DNA of 64,000 nt, taken from assembly GCA_030068145.1 (NCBI GenBank), contig JAPJBO010000767.1, positions 45,412-109,411 on the forward strand. Direction: 5' to 3'. Below are positions 41,475 through 51,544 of the stretch, piece by piece (the first letter of the stretch is position 1; each line of letters starts with the position of its first letter). The position numbers and the translations under genes were made by a program. This DNA comes from Diplonema papillatum. Its lineage: Eukaryota; Euglenozoa; Diplonemea; Diplonemida; Diplonemidae. Under the pieces are notes generated by a model that had not been told where the DNA came from, did not search any database, and saw nothing but the letters and a program-made list of their open reading frames with translations.

Positions 41475-42122
41475 TTTTAGAGTGCAAGTTCACTCCGAGA
41501 TCCGGGATTTGATAGTCCATGGGTGACCATTGTCGTAAAGGTTCCTTTAAGGTATCGTATATTAGTGTGCGTATCGTCACTGGGGGGGGTGTGGGATCTT
41601 TTTCAGGTGAACGCGAGACCTGACTCTGGAAACATCCAATGGAATCCAAACCACGGGTCGGACCAGGGCTTACGCTCCACGTGTGGAACGTGTGGATTTC
41701 CACACGTTCCACACGTGTGGAGATTCCCCCACGTGTGGATCCACAGGTACCACATGTGGATTTTGATTTACTGGTCCTTGGTCCACATGCAGGGGAGTCT
41801 AGGCCCACTAGTGGTCAAAGCCGCACAGCCAGGTGTCGCCAAATCCAGTAGCTACCTAGCGACGCTATTTTTTTTTTTGCCGTCGCACATGAGGGGAAAG
41901 GTTTTTTCCCCCTCGAACCTTAAGCGCCCACATGTGGACCACACGTATTTTCTCTGAGACCGAAAACGGAGCGTAAGCCCTGGGTCGGACCCAACATGGG
42001 TTTGGACGCGCTTCGCCTTTCTAGAGTGCAAGTTCACTTAGGGATCCGGGTTTTTATAGTCTCGGGGTGATTGTCGTAAAGGGTTCCTTTACGGTATCGT
42101 ATGTTGGTGTGCGTATCGTATG
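41475..42122 (+). repeat. Direct repeat pair flanking an inverted-repeat element
   Basis: 41475-41578 and 42022-42122 are direct copies (TAGAGTGCAAGTTCACT, GTCGTAAAGG, TTCCTTTAAGGTATCGTAT, GTGTGCGTATCGT). Between them sits the element at 41645-42006. A third copy is at 23390-23480. Confidence 0.75.
41645..42006 (+). mobile_element. MITE with 40-bp perfect hairpin
   Basis: Ends TCCAAACCACGGGTCGGACC then AGGGCTTACGCTCC, and the inverted right end TCCAAACCCATGTTGGGTCC then GACCCAGGGCTTACGCTCC. At 41678-41717 the arms CACGTGTGGAACGTGTGG and their exact complement flank ATTT. CCACGTGTGG or CCACATGTGG words recur to 41760 and at 41930. Confidence 0.8.
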
Positions 42123-42183
42123 TGTTTCTCAAAGAAGCCGTGCCAAGTCTAAGACTAGCCCAGCCTCCTTGAGTTCTAAACAA

Positions 42184-42915
42184 AAATACTCGAGGGGCTG
42201 CCTGTGCTAACATGCTTTGTAGAAAATACTCAAGAGGCCTACACCGCCGACCCTAAGCGTGGTTGTTGATGAAAAATTGCGACACGTCCACCCGGCGGAA
42301 GTGCATTGCAACAGGAAGCGTGTGCTTGCGGGTTAGACGAAGAAATTGCCCCAGCGACATTGACGCGGACTTTTGGCGCAGTCGGTGGGTTGACGGCAAT
42401 GTCTCTTCGGGAAACCGCGTGTTTTTTGTGCAAGCCCGGCCTCAGAAGTTCCAGAATACCCGAGGGGCCGCGGCACTTGTTTCGACGGAGAGACACAACC
42501 CACCTCCAAAGTGGGGATCTCTTTAGTTGAACGCGTACGCCCTGCACTCTTACTTGTCGTTTTTGATGTACTGTTGCGATAGTGGGGAGTCACCGGCATG
42601 CCGATGAGTACCACAGCCTTTGAGATTTCGCAACTGGCAATCTCCTCAAGTATCCTCTACAAAGCAGGTGCTTATACGAAAAAGAAAACGTCACGTCTGA
42701 TATAGGCAATTTTTGAGGGCGTGAGAGCTCGTCCAAGACTGGCACGACTTTGTGCCCCTTGGGCCTGTTCAACCAGCAACAGCTTCGTCCAAACACTAAC
42801 TTCGCAGTCGAATCTCCTTGGCACAGAAGCGATCGTGTGGGCCACAGCACGCGACCTCCTTCGGGAATGTTGCAAGTGGCGGCCTCCTCGAGTATTTCCT
42901 ACAAAGCGGCTTGTA
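42184..42915 (+). mobile_element. MITE family 1 copies, tandem and rearranged
   Basis: AAAATACTCGAGGGGCTGCC at 42184. The right part with the GATAGTGGGGAGTCACCGGC insertion lies at 42570-42676. A second, diverged right end GGCGGCCTCCTCGAGTATTT then CCTACAAAGCGGCTTGTACA lies at 42880-42920. The block between (42240-42530) has protein-like text (GNVSSGNRVFFVQARPQ) that I cannot assign. Confidence 0.6.
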
Positions 42916-43249
42916 CAAAAAGAAATTCGGGTAGGCTAGTCTGACACTAGTTGTCGTCGGGAAAGAAAAGCGTAGTTTTGTTTTATTCTTTTACTTGTTT
43001 GTTGTCGAAAAAAAAGAAAGGGCTCCGCGTGAGTACCCGAGCTCACTTCATCGAATCTCACAAATCAAATTAAAGCCAAGCCGTGGTGACGTACTTCATT
43101 GGTGCGAAAGCTCTCGAAGAAGAGCGGCGCCGGAACCTGCCTGGGTGTTAGGGACCTGCCGAGAAAGTACGCGGAAGGAAGTGCGGAGTTTGATTTGCTC
43201 CTTTGCTGAACTGAGCTGGGGTCGCCCGCTGGGAAGAGGGTGCCGTGCG

Positions 43250-43473
<224 letters not shown>

Positions 43474-43685
43474 CTGTTGCTGTTGTTGTTGATGGTGTTG
43501 TTGTTGCCGTTGCCCGCTGCCTTGCAAAAAGCTAACCCGCGCCGTCGGTACGTATTTAAACGAAACGCACAGAGGGGGAGAGCCAGCCTTTTGCAAAGGC
43601 TTCGGGCGAGTCCGCGAAACTCTTGTAAATCCTTTTACGCTGAGTGGCATTGTACTTTGCTTGCTTACACCCCTTCACCATGTGC

Positions 43686-43831
43686 ACAGTGGACCGGTCA
43701 TAACCCCACAACCTTCGCCGCAGTCTGAGATCCATTGCCGGTATAAAAGCGCTGTTTGTTTCCCCGCAAAACCTTGTTGTTGGTGCGGTCACTGACCGCA
43801 ACCAACCTGCGACCTGTCCACTGTGCCTGGC
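43686..43831 (+). mobile_element. Short MITE with GCGGTCACTGACCGC palindrome
   Basis: Left end CACAGTGGACCGGTCATAAC; inverted right end GCACAGTGGACAGGTCGCAG. One internal palindrome GTGCGGTCACTGACCGCA. Same design as the edges of the 12.5-16.8 kb block. Confidence 0.7.
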
Positions 43832-43861
43832 AAGGGGATACCAATAGGGGTCGTCATAACC

Positions 43862-44020
43862 GGTTCTGAATCTGGGGATTCAGAACCCGACACGGTAGAT
43901 TCAAGCCTCAGAAGCCATGCCACGCCCCAAAAGCGGGCGCGCTACAAACAAAATGCGTGTAAATGTACATCCAAAAAGCGGGGGTGACACCCGCTTTGTA
44001 ACTCCAGCTTCTGAGGCTGG
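43862..44020 (+). mobile_element. Hairpin followed by MITE family 2
   Basis: 43862-43887 is a perfect 11-bp hairpin (GGTTCTGAATC, loop TGGG). The MITE starts at TCAAGCCTCAGAAGCC (43901) and ends AGCTTCTGAGGCTGG (44020), with internal AAAAGCGGGGGTGACACCCG. Confidence 0.75.
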
Positions 44021-44024
44021 ACGC

Positions 44025-44650
44025 CACCCTTGTATGAAGGGGAGGTCGTCGATTTTCAACCGACGGGTGCTGTTTTCACCGACTCACTATACAGTGGTGC
44101 TACCTCTCTTTTACTTGTGTGGGAGAAGTGGTGGAAAACTTGTGTGTACTTTGAAGACCGCGTGGTGCTTGCACCACTGGCAGCCATATTCTGTTTTTAA
44201 GCCGCGGTTTGTGGAAGAATGTTCTTTGAGTGAGGGGGGGGGCCGCATCATATGTGCCTTTTCTAGCGTTTATTGTGGTTTTAGAGGTTCGGTGTTTTAG
44301 GGTCTCCGGTTGACCATGTTCCGTTCGTTTTCGGGGTGTAACATTTTACATGTTGGACCGGCCTTTTTCTCGTTTTCCCAAGGAGAATCCTTCTCCCCCC
44401 TCCCCGCTCCTTTTTTTTCGCAAAAGAAACGCGCGATGTTGCATCGTTCATTAGTTTGGTTGTTCTCGACACAACAAAGACGAGAGTCACACGGGTAGCG
44501 TTGAGGGAGTGAGGCCGACCGCACAAACGGCGGCAAAACCACTCCCGCAATCCGGAGTGGGAGTCCGGGGTGTCGTTTAATGTTCAGGCAGAACACTGCC
44601 TCTGATGCATTGGTGGCACCAAGTGTTCTTCGAAGAAGATGTTGTGTAGG
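44025..44650. other. No gene; TTTAGAGGTTCGG module
   Basis: TAGCGTTTATTGTGGTTTTA followed by GAGGTTCGGTGTTTTAGG at 44262-44305 is shared with 27310 and 59735. The remainder is unassigned. Confidence 0.45.
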
Positions 44651-44657
44651 ATCCTGC

Positions 44658-45566
44658 CTACAGTACCTCCTCCTCTCTCTCCTCCAGTGAGCCCGGGGTC
44701 ACTTCGGCTTGATTATTCAGGTGCGAAACCTGGAGGGGCTGCCTCTCTGTATTACCGCACCGCGTTCTTCGTCTTGGGCTTCGCTCGCGAGCGGCCCCCT
44801 GGCCCCCCTCCTCTCTCCCCTCTCGGTGGATCTGGGGACGGGGTCCTTTTCTGAGCCAGTCGACCCACTCCTTGTGCTTATACACAGAGTCGTCGAAAAG
44901 AGATAGTACGAATCCACCCCGCACTTTTTTTATCCCCCGCTGGAGCGAGTATGCGAAGACGGTGCCTTGGTCGCCGAATTCACACAGGTACCCGTCGAAT
45001 GCGGGGCTGTCGAGTGAGCAAATCTCGCGGGCTACAAGAGGATCCGCAACGTCTAGCTCGATGCCGGTGGCGGAGAAGACGTATCGGTAGCAACAATGGG
45101 GCGTCTGCGTTAAGCCTCGCTCCGCAATGAAGCGAACGACGCGGTTGCATAGCTGTGCCGCTACTTGGCAGTGGAATTTTTGCCAGTCCGTTCCGGGGCA
45201 ACTCGTTGCAGGGACCATGCGGAAGTGTACCGTGCTTTCCGCAGTCGGCCTCGTTTGCGTCGGCTTGAAGCCCGACTCTTCCACCCGCAGGACCCCTGGT
45301 AATTCCGTCAGAACGGCCCTCGCAGCGTCCCGCTCCTTCTTTGTGCCGAACCCCACGAAAACACGGCTTTCCCCGCACCGGCACTGGCCGGGGAGCTCCG
45401 CGCAGCACGTCTTCGCCGGGCGCTTCTCCAGCACGGTACCCCCGAATGGCTGGGCCTCGCCGCTTATGGTGCGCAGCCTGACGCCGCAGTCCGTGGCGCA
45501 CGCCACGAGGAACGACGGCCCCCTCGCCGGGCGCTCAGGCCTTTCTCCGCGCCCCAAAGCGCGCAT
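44658..45566 (-). CDS. Unrecognised protein, family member C
   Basis: A 302-residue frame related to the genes at 8297-9019 and 28664-30172. Order: N-terminal Arg/Gly-rich part; RVFVGFGTKKERDAARAVLT (RNP1-like strand plus helix); strand STVHFRMVP; helix FHCQVAAQLCNRVVRFIAER; signature GIELDVADPLVAREICSLDS, PAFDGY, then TVFAYSLQRG. The C-terminus is highly basic (KGPRPQIHREGREEGGQGAA, RERSPRRRTRC), unlike the other members, and suits nuclear or nucleic-acid binding. The DPYSF and paired-Cys end module are absent. Flanking DNA shows no match to the 5.3/24.4-kb duplication. Upstream minus-strand text to 45774 may include earlier exons (LRNLGVAVSFLVPQQKGN). GC is higher than in A and B. Function unknown. 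Confidence 0.6.
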   Translation of the reverse strand: MRALGRGERPERPARGPSFLVACATDCGVRLRTISGEAQPFGGTVLEKRPAKTCCAELPGQCRCGESRVFVGFGTKKERDAARAVLTELPGVLRVEESGFKPTQTRPTAESTVHFRMVPATSCPGTDWQKFHCQVAAQLCNRVVRFIAERGLTQTPHCCYRYVFSATGIELDVADPLVAREICSLDSPAFDGYLCEFGDQGTVFAYSLQRGIKKVRGGFVLSLFDDSVYKHKEWVDWLRKGPRPQIHREGREEGGQGAARERSPRRRTRCGNTERQPLQVSHLNNQAEVTPGSLEEREEEVL

Positions 45567-45860
45567 CGGGCTAAAGCTGCGGCCTGGAACTGCCCCCTGG
45601 CGCGCACGACCGGCCCTCGCACAGTCCGTTGCCCTTTTGCTGCGGCACCAAAAAGGAGACGGCGACCCCGAGATTCCGAAGCCAGCTGCTTGGCCGAGTC
45701 GTAGCGCGCCGAGGACGAACGCCCAAGGACAAACTCTGCCACTTGCTCGCCTGTAGAGGTATTGAATCGATCATTTGTTGGCTTCGGCGGCTTCCAAGAT
45801 GCTGTACTTACGGGTGCCCCCCCCCGCATGGCGATGGGTTTATACAGCCTTCAGGACCCC

Positions 45861-46345
45861 TACAGAAGAGGGGGAAGTTGGGGATTGGGGGGGTCTCCGA
45901 ATCAGTTACAGGCTAAAGCGGAATCTGATTCTGCGACCGTCGCGACAGAAGCCCGCGCACTGGTACGAGAAGGATGGCTGGCAAGCTAATCCCCGAAGTA
46001 AGTACCTACAGAAGAGGGGAAAATTGGGGATTGGGGGGGTCTCCGAATCAGTTACAGGCTAAAGCGGAATCTGATTCTGCTACCGTCGCGACAGAAGCCC
46101 GCGCACTGGTACGAGAAGGATGGCTGGCAAGCTAATCCCCGAAGTAAGTACCTGCAGAAGAGGGGGGCAAATTGGGGATGACAATCATTTTTGAAAAGTT
46201 CGCTTGACAACTCCAACGTTTTCCAATCTCCGAATCAGATCGGTTTCAGGCTGAAGCGGAATCTGATTCTACGACCGCGCGACAGAAGCTCGCGCACCGG
46301 TATGAGAAAGATGGCTGACAAGCTAATCCTCAAAGTAAGTAATCT
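45861..46345 (+). repeat. 146-bp tandem repeat, three copies
   Basis: Starts at 45861, 46007 and 46153. Units hold GGGGATTGGGGGGGTCTCCG, GGCTAAAGCGGAATCTGATT and GAGAAGGATGGCTGGCAAGC. The third unit is diverged and carries an insertion with AAGTTCGCTTGACAACTCCA. Confidence 0.85.
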
Positions 46346-46721
46346 CGATTCGATGGAGGAACGCAATTGAGGATGATGGGAATTCCTGACGAGCTCTTGA
46401 ACGAGTCCCTCAAGCTGGTCTTGAAACAAGCTCTATCCCCCAATGTTGGCAAAACAAACTCTGATGCGCCGCTTCTGATCGAGTGTTGTCGAGCGTCGTC
46501 GCTTGGGTATAATGCGTCGTCGGGTGTTGTGTGTTCGCACCTTTCTTTTTCCTGCGTACCTCCCCCAGCCCTATCCGTTTCCTTCCGTGTGCAATGCTAC
46601 ATGGAGCCAAAATAAGATGAGGGACTTATACACGCCGTTGCATAGTAGAGATGACAAGCCACGACAAACTGACAACATGAGAAACACACGCTAGGTATAT
46701 ATGATTAGCGAAAACAAGTAA

Positions 46722-48054
46722 GGGTAGGCGGTTTTTTTTTTTTGGCCCATGTCCGCGCGCGCGTAAATTTTTGGAACCCCCCGGAAAAAAGAAACTTTTG
46801 CAAAAAAAAAACTTTTGGGATCTGTGCATTGGAACCGGTCGTGAGAGCGACTGCAGGCGTAGTCACGAGCGTGTCCGGCTCGGGAAAAGTCGAAAACCTG
46901 TTCCTCACACCGATACTTCACGGCGATGCAAATCGCGTAGACGTTGTTTACCTCAGTGTGTATTGACTTTGAAGCCGACTATGCCCGGTGCTGGGTTGGT
47001 GCGCTGGGCAAGCAATATCGTGATACTTTGACGTTGGTGCCAATCTAAACAGCAAGATTTGCGTAGCTTTAGCCAGCTCCTGCTGGACGCAGTCGAAGCA
47101 CGCGGGATACAAGCACAGCCTCAGCCTCGAAACCGTGCGCGGTTTTACCGGCAAGGCATGTCGGGGGGTTTTTTTGCCGCTGTGGTGCGATTATCACACA
47201 GAACCAGTCCGCGGGCAGTGCACGCGTCTATGCCTTCCGACGCCTGGAGCAGCTACTAGTAGGGACGTATCTGAGACTCGACTGAGGAGGCATTAAAAGG
47301 ACGCAGGGCAAGCGATGCGTTCGCGGTGCTTGCGACATAGTGCTTTGCACTTGACCGGCGGCAATGCTTGTGCCGAGGTATATTTGCGAAGAAAACGGCA
47401 CTCGGACCGTGACATCGCAATGGGGCATGTCAGAAGAGAGATACAAGATTGACGGACACCCGCACAATCGACAGTCCTCTGGTTCACTGCTTTATCGTTC
47501 GCGGCGTACCCGGCGAACCGCGATCTCGAGTTTAAACCCGAGTGTTTTTTCTCCTGTGGCATCGTCTATCCTCTGCAGCCTTCGACTATGGAACTGTTGA
47601 ACTCTAGACTGCCACCGCAACCCCTCGGACACATCAAGCTCACCACATTCATCTTTGAGCTCATCGTCCAGGAATTCCACCAACAACGGGCACAAAAGTG
47701 CCAACTGCGGACCGGCCAGTAGTATAGCCGGTACATACGGTGTGAAGCGGTAGGTAGAGCCGGTACATACGGTGTGAAGCGGTAGGTAGAGCCGGTACAT
47801 ACGGTGTGAAGCGGTGTGTAGCCGGTACATACGGTGTGAAGCGGTGTGTAGCCGGTACATACGGTATGAAGCGGTGTGTAGCCGGTACATACGGTATGAA
47901 GCGGTGTGTAGCCGGTACATACGGTGTGACATCCAGTAGCAGAAAGTCTTGTGGCAAAAGTTTTTTTTTTTCTGAAAAGTTTTTTTTTTGCGCGCGCGCG
48001 CGTAAATTTCTGTGGGCCGACGGACATGGGCCAAAAAAAAAAAACCGCCTACCC
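46722..48054 (+). mobile_element. Non-autonomous DNA element with TAA target duplication
   Basis: The terminal repeats GGGTAGGCGGTTTTTTTT then GGCCCATGTCC are mirrored at the right end (GGACATGGGCC, A run, CCGCCTACCC). The element is flanked by TAA on both sides (46719-46721 and 48055-48057), as expected for PIF/Harbinger-type elements. Further in, CGCGCGCGCGTAAATTT and an AAACTTTT block are also inverted copies. Length 1333 bp. No transposase was found; inner frames (46920-47600) are short and unassigned. A seven-copy 30-32 bp minisatellite lies inside at 47727-47935. Confidence 0.75.
47727..47935 (+). repeat. 30-32 bp minisatellite, seven copies
   Basis: Unit GCCGGTACATACGGTGTGAA then GCGGTGTGTA; starts at 47727, 47759, 47791, 47821, 47851, 47881 and 47911. 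The first two units are 32 bp, later ones 30 bp. Confidence 0.92.
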
Positions 48055-48069
48055 TAAGGGTGCTCTGAC

Positions 48070-48575
48070 CTTTTTTTGTTTCTGGTCCCGCGTGCGTACA
48101 GATTTCTGAGAATTGCCGGAAAAAAAGATAATCCAAGAAAAAGATAATATGCACAAGAACTGACCACAACGTTACAAACTGGTCGGTTCGCCTTTGTCTC
48201 GTCGCGCTGTGGTAGGTTTCTAAAGCACGCGCTCTCAGTGTGTTCAGAACAGCACCAGGCCACAGCTACACAGAGAGCTGTGAACGCTGTATGAACGCTC
48301 TGGAGGCTATCAAAGCCCGTCTTGGGACCGCACCATACAGCAGACAACCGGTAATTGTATAAATGAGGATACCGCAACCGAGCAGGCATCTCTTCTTGCG
48401 TACGTCCAGGAGAAGTTTGGTATCAGCAGTCTTGCCCCAGTTGCCGCGTGACTTCTGATAAACTTAGTGTGTTATCGGTTACCTGCCTTCCCGCCTTCTC
48501 TATGCTTCCGGGTTTGAGTGGCCTCTAATGGCCAGAAGGTGTGACCTCTAATGGCCAGAAGGTGGTTGACTAGCT
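48070..48575. other. No gene seen
   Basis: Two copies of GACCTCTAATGGCCAGAAGG are near 48523-48565. Nothing else is supported. Confidence 0.4.
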
Positions 48576-48576
48576 T

Positions 48577-48880
48577 GAGTAGTGGCGAGGCTTTGAAAAT
48601 GACCCCATTTTGGGGGCACACCCCCTCGCACTGAGTGTCCGCTCCGGGGCCCACCTGGGCCCACCTGGGCCCATTCGTGTGCCTTCGGAGACCCCTTTAC
48701 CTCGACCCAGCCCGTCAAAAACCGTTTGGGACCCGTTTTGGGCCACACAGATGGGGGTTCGGGGCCAGTATGGGGTGACATCAAAAATTTTATTAGTGCA
48801 AAGGGTGGGGCCCCTGGCAGGTGTTCACATAAGTAGGGGATCGGGCCCCTGGTTTTCAGCCTCAGTTTTCCCCCTGTACA
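48577..48880 (+). repeat. Dispersed repeat, inverted copy at 56235-56470
   Basis: Shares GCACTGAGTG(C/T)CCGCTCCGGG, GCCCACCTGGGCCCA, CCCCTTTACCTCGACCCAGC and GGCCAGTATGGGGTGACATC in opposite orientation with the 56-kb copy. Non-coding. Confidence 0.8.
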
Positions 48881-49087
48881 ATTTCAGGTGAAAAATCTCT
48901 CATCAAGGGGTTGGCATTTTTTTTGCATTGTTGGCCGGGGCCGCACTTGGGGTCTGGGTCCAAACCTACTCGATTTTTCCAAATACGTTGTTCTCGGAGA
49001 GAATAAAAATAGGGTAATCCTGCAGTTCGATGTGCGCCGCGGACTACATGGTCCCTGGTCACCTGGTCTATTGTTGTGCAGTGTTGA

Positions 49088-49660
49088 CTCTACCCGCAAC
49101 CTCAAAAGGAATACAAGACCGCCACATATCATACAAAAATGGACTTCGCGTACTTTGTCGTGGACTTCGCTTGGAATTACCTACCAAAGCGCAAGCTGGC
49201 CTGTGAGGAGCACCTGCGGAAGTATGCGGACAAAGATGAAGCTCGCACCTGCATGAAAGACACACAGACTGGTGCACTTTGTGGATACATTGCTCTGATT
49301 GCAGCAAGAGATTGGGAGCAAGGACGGATACTCCGCAAGTGCCCAACAGAAGCTGAGGTGCAATCATGGTGGGTGACAACAACAGCCTCGGACTTTTGCA
49401 TGACTGAGTCACGATGGGCGAACATCCATGCGAAAGGACACCGTCGAGACGAACTGCCGGCACTGTCCAACCTGGAAGTCGATGCTTTTGCGAAACGCTT
49501 CCGTAGCTGCCAGGTTGTCACGCCCCCTGAATTCAGAAGCCGCCCCCCTGCAGCCAAAAGCTACATTCTGTACCTCCCTCCAGCAGGACGACAGACTATA
49601 GGTCACTTCAGTGTGTTCTTTGTGTATGCCACTCAGCAGCGGGCGCCAAAAATGCAACTC
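49088..49660 (+). CDS. Cys-His protease-like domain of a retroelement
   Basis: The frame is open from 49088; the first ATG at 49139 gives MDFAYFVVDFAWNYLPKRKL. Residue Cys48 lies in DTQTGALCGYIALIAARDWE, a helix-starting Cys-Gly-Tyr as in papain-fold (OTU/Ulp1-like) proteases. His156 lies in QTIGHFSVFFVYATQQ, the expected His-aromatic strand about 108 residues later. Spacing and order (Cys then His) suit OTU- or viral/transposon-type proteases rather than Ulp1, where His comes first. Trp-rich QSWWVTTTASDFCMTESRWA lies between. The text ends just before the RT-type zinc motif, so I read it as a domain of the retroelement polyprotein. Activity is not shown and the family was not recognised outright. 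Confidence 0.5.
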
Positions 49661-49689
49661 GTGTTACGCGGGGGGATATTCGTCCGTGT

Positions 49690-50655
49690 GTCGATGACAG
49701 CCCGTATTGTAACGACGAAGAGGGGGAAACGGTGGCGCACCTATGGTGGATGTGTGAGGCATGGAAGGATGTGCGGGAAGAGCACGGCATGGTCACCACA
49801 GACAGGACAACGTGGCCAACCTGCCTTAGCATGTGCGGAATAGCGCCTCTCTACAGGCATGGGGTCGATGCGGCTGCGCAGCCGATCCCCCTGGATCATG
49901 TACGAGCGTGTGCTTTCGTCGGAAACCTGCAGCGTTTCTTCCTTGCAGTACTGCGTGCTCGTCAAATACGCGACGACAGAGCACAAGAGACGTCACGCCA
50001 CCACCGCTTAGCCCAATATCCATGGGGATGGACGACACCGTGCCCGAGAAGGATATCCATGCCGACAATCGAAGTGGGGACGGTTTCGCAGCAATGGAAG
50101 CAGACTGAGGCGCTCTGGAAGGCGCTACACTGGTGGATCGGCAAGTTGTGCTGGGCACATATCGGATCCGAACACACGGTGACGTTCTTAGAGCTAGCCG
50201 TCGACTTTGAGCTCACGACGGGAGAACGGCTGCCGGACGTGTCGGATCGGCGAATCCAGCCACCCACAATGCGGAAGACCAAAACAACAACAGCCCGGGA
50301 GATCCTCCCACCAAGCGAAGCGCAGTCGGGCTTGTGTCTGTACTTCGATGGCGGGTCGAGGCAAAACGGCACCGCGTTGGCTGTGGCAGGTGCTGGCGCG
50401 GTTGTATACGAAGATGGGAAGAAGATCGCGGAGGTCATCGTCCCCCTAGGCCGAACGACCAACAACGTGGCAGAGTTTAGCGCTCTGGTCGGGGGCTTGC
50501 ACTTGCTCGGGGAGCAGCCCCCGAGCGTGCAAGGACCCGTAACGGTCCGAGGTGATTCGAAGGTAGTGATCAGCACGATGAAGAAGACAGCGCAGTGCAA
50601 GCCGATCCTGCGGCCGTACCTCCACCACGCCCCTCAACATCCTCATCGTCAGTGA
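49690..50655 (+). CDS. Retroelement zinc motif plus RNase H type I
   Basis: Begins with CVDDSPYCNDEEGETVAHLW then WMC, the Cys/His cluster that follows RT in many non-LTR elements. Next is DRTTWPTCLSMCGIAPLYRH, matched at 61600 by DRSEWPPCLRNRGILPKGFK, then WKQTEALWKALHWWIGKLCW. From about 50335 comes a cellular-type RNase H: LYFDGGSRQNGTA (Asp codon 50347), TTNNVAEFSALVGGL (Glu codon 50473) and VRGDSKVVI (Asp codon 50554). These three acidic residues are the RNase H catalytic set. The last part (with the fourth acidic residue) is cut off at about 50615-50640, where a second element begins in another frame. RNase H removes the RNA strand during reverse transcription. The RT itself is not in the window. 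Confidence 0.7.
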   Translation, partial: VDDSPYCNDEEGETVAHLWWMCEAWKDVREEHGMVTTDRTTWPTCLSMCGIAPLYRHGVDAAAQPIPLDHVRACAFVGNLQRFFLAVLRARQIRDDRAQETSRHHRLAQYPWGWTTPCPRRISMPTIEVGTVSQQWKQTEALWKALHWWIGKLCWAHIGSEHTVTFLELAVDFELTTGERLPDVSDRRIQPPTMRKTKTTTAREILPPSEAQSGLCLYFDGGSRQNGTALAVAGAGAVVYEDGKKIAEVIVPLGRTTNNVAEFSALVGGLHLLGEQPPSVQGPVTVRGDSKVVISTMKKTAQCKPILRPYLHHAPQHPHRQ

Positions 50656-51544
50656 CTCTCAGTCACTCCTGCAAACGCTGAGCCACGGCCCGCTCTGCCA
50701 GACGCAACCCGGCCGAATCCACATCTGGCAGTCGCTGGCCGAACTCGAAGCGCGGGGCTATACCATCACCCTGCAGTTCGTTTTTGGCCATTGCGGCCTT
50801 TCCGGCAACGAGAGGGCTGACGGTATCGCCAGACGGGCCGCCGAGAAGTACATGCGAGAAGCGGTTGCGGCTACGGCGAGGAACCTCCCCCTCCCTTATG
50901 CGCCGAGAGTCTGCACCACGACCGTTAACGCCCGCCACCGTGCCGTCCTGTGGATGGAGAGCAGCGAAGCGGGAGCTCGGGAAGCCGTGAGTAGAGCCGC
51001 CCGCCTACAAAACCCGTCGTCTTTCTCGAGGTTGGTTTTCGGCCGCCGCATCCCTCGACCCAAGCACCTCACACCGCGGGCCGAAAGGGAAGTGCGGCAG
51101 ATTCGCACCGGCCACCACCACCTCGTGATGACGATGTATGCTACCAACTGGCCAACCCTCACGAGAGCAGACCGCAGGGAACCGCACCTCCCCTGCCCCA
51201 TGTGCGGCACGAGGTCGCTGGCCCCGCTCGTTCACCTCTTTATCGGCTGTGATGCCCCCGTGGTTCAGACCCCTCGGCTAGAGATGAAGAACGGCCTCGA
51301 GGTCAGGAATCGTCTCGGCAGGAGGTCGCCGCCCGTGGACGCCATGGAGTTCCTCTGGGCCGTCCTGTTCGTGTTCCCGGAGCTCGCTCTCGCGTACCTG
51401 CAGGGGAGCGGCGCCCTCCCGAGGTACACCATCCTCGCCGAAGAGGCGACCAGTTCGCATCCCCCCGCTGCAGCCGTCGACCACCCACACACCTCTGAAG
51501 TCTCCTCGCGGTCCGCCGACTCAGAGGATGCCGTGCCCATTTAA
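50612..51544 (+). CDS. 5'-truncated LINE: RNase H and C-terminal CCHC
   Basis: A different frame takes over at 50612. LNILIVSDSQSLLQTLSHGP holds the third RNase H aspartate motif (Asp codon 50654), and QFVFGHCGLSGNERADGIAR has the His...Asn-Glu-x-Ala-Asp end motif (His codon 50789). This wording is typical of I/Ingi-type LINE RNase H, unlike the cellular-type domain just before. Then HHHLVMTMYATNWPTLTRAD and LPCPMCGTRSLAPLVHLFIG with a final Cys form the C-terminal CxxC...H...C zinc motif. The frame stops at 51544 after a Ser/Ala-rich tail. The N-terminus, endonuclease and RT are missing, as expected for incomplete reverse transcription. The domain is intact from the break onward. Confidence 0.75.
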   Translation, partial: GRTSTTPLNILIVSDSQSLLQTLSHGPLCQTQPGRIHIWQSLAELEARGYTITLQFVFGHCGLSGNERADGIARRAAEKYMREAVAATARNLPLPYAPRVCTTTVNARHRAVLWMESSEAGAREAVSRAARLQNPSSFSRLVFGRRIPRPKHLTPRAEREVRQIRTGHHHLVMTMYATNWPTLTRADRREPHLPCPMCGTRSLAPLVHLFIGCDAPVVQTPRLEMKNGLEVRNRLGRRSPPVDAMEFLWAVLFVFPELALAYLQGSGALPRYTILAEEATSSHPPAAAVDHPHTSEVSSRSADSEDAVPI

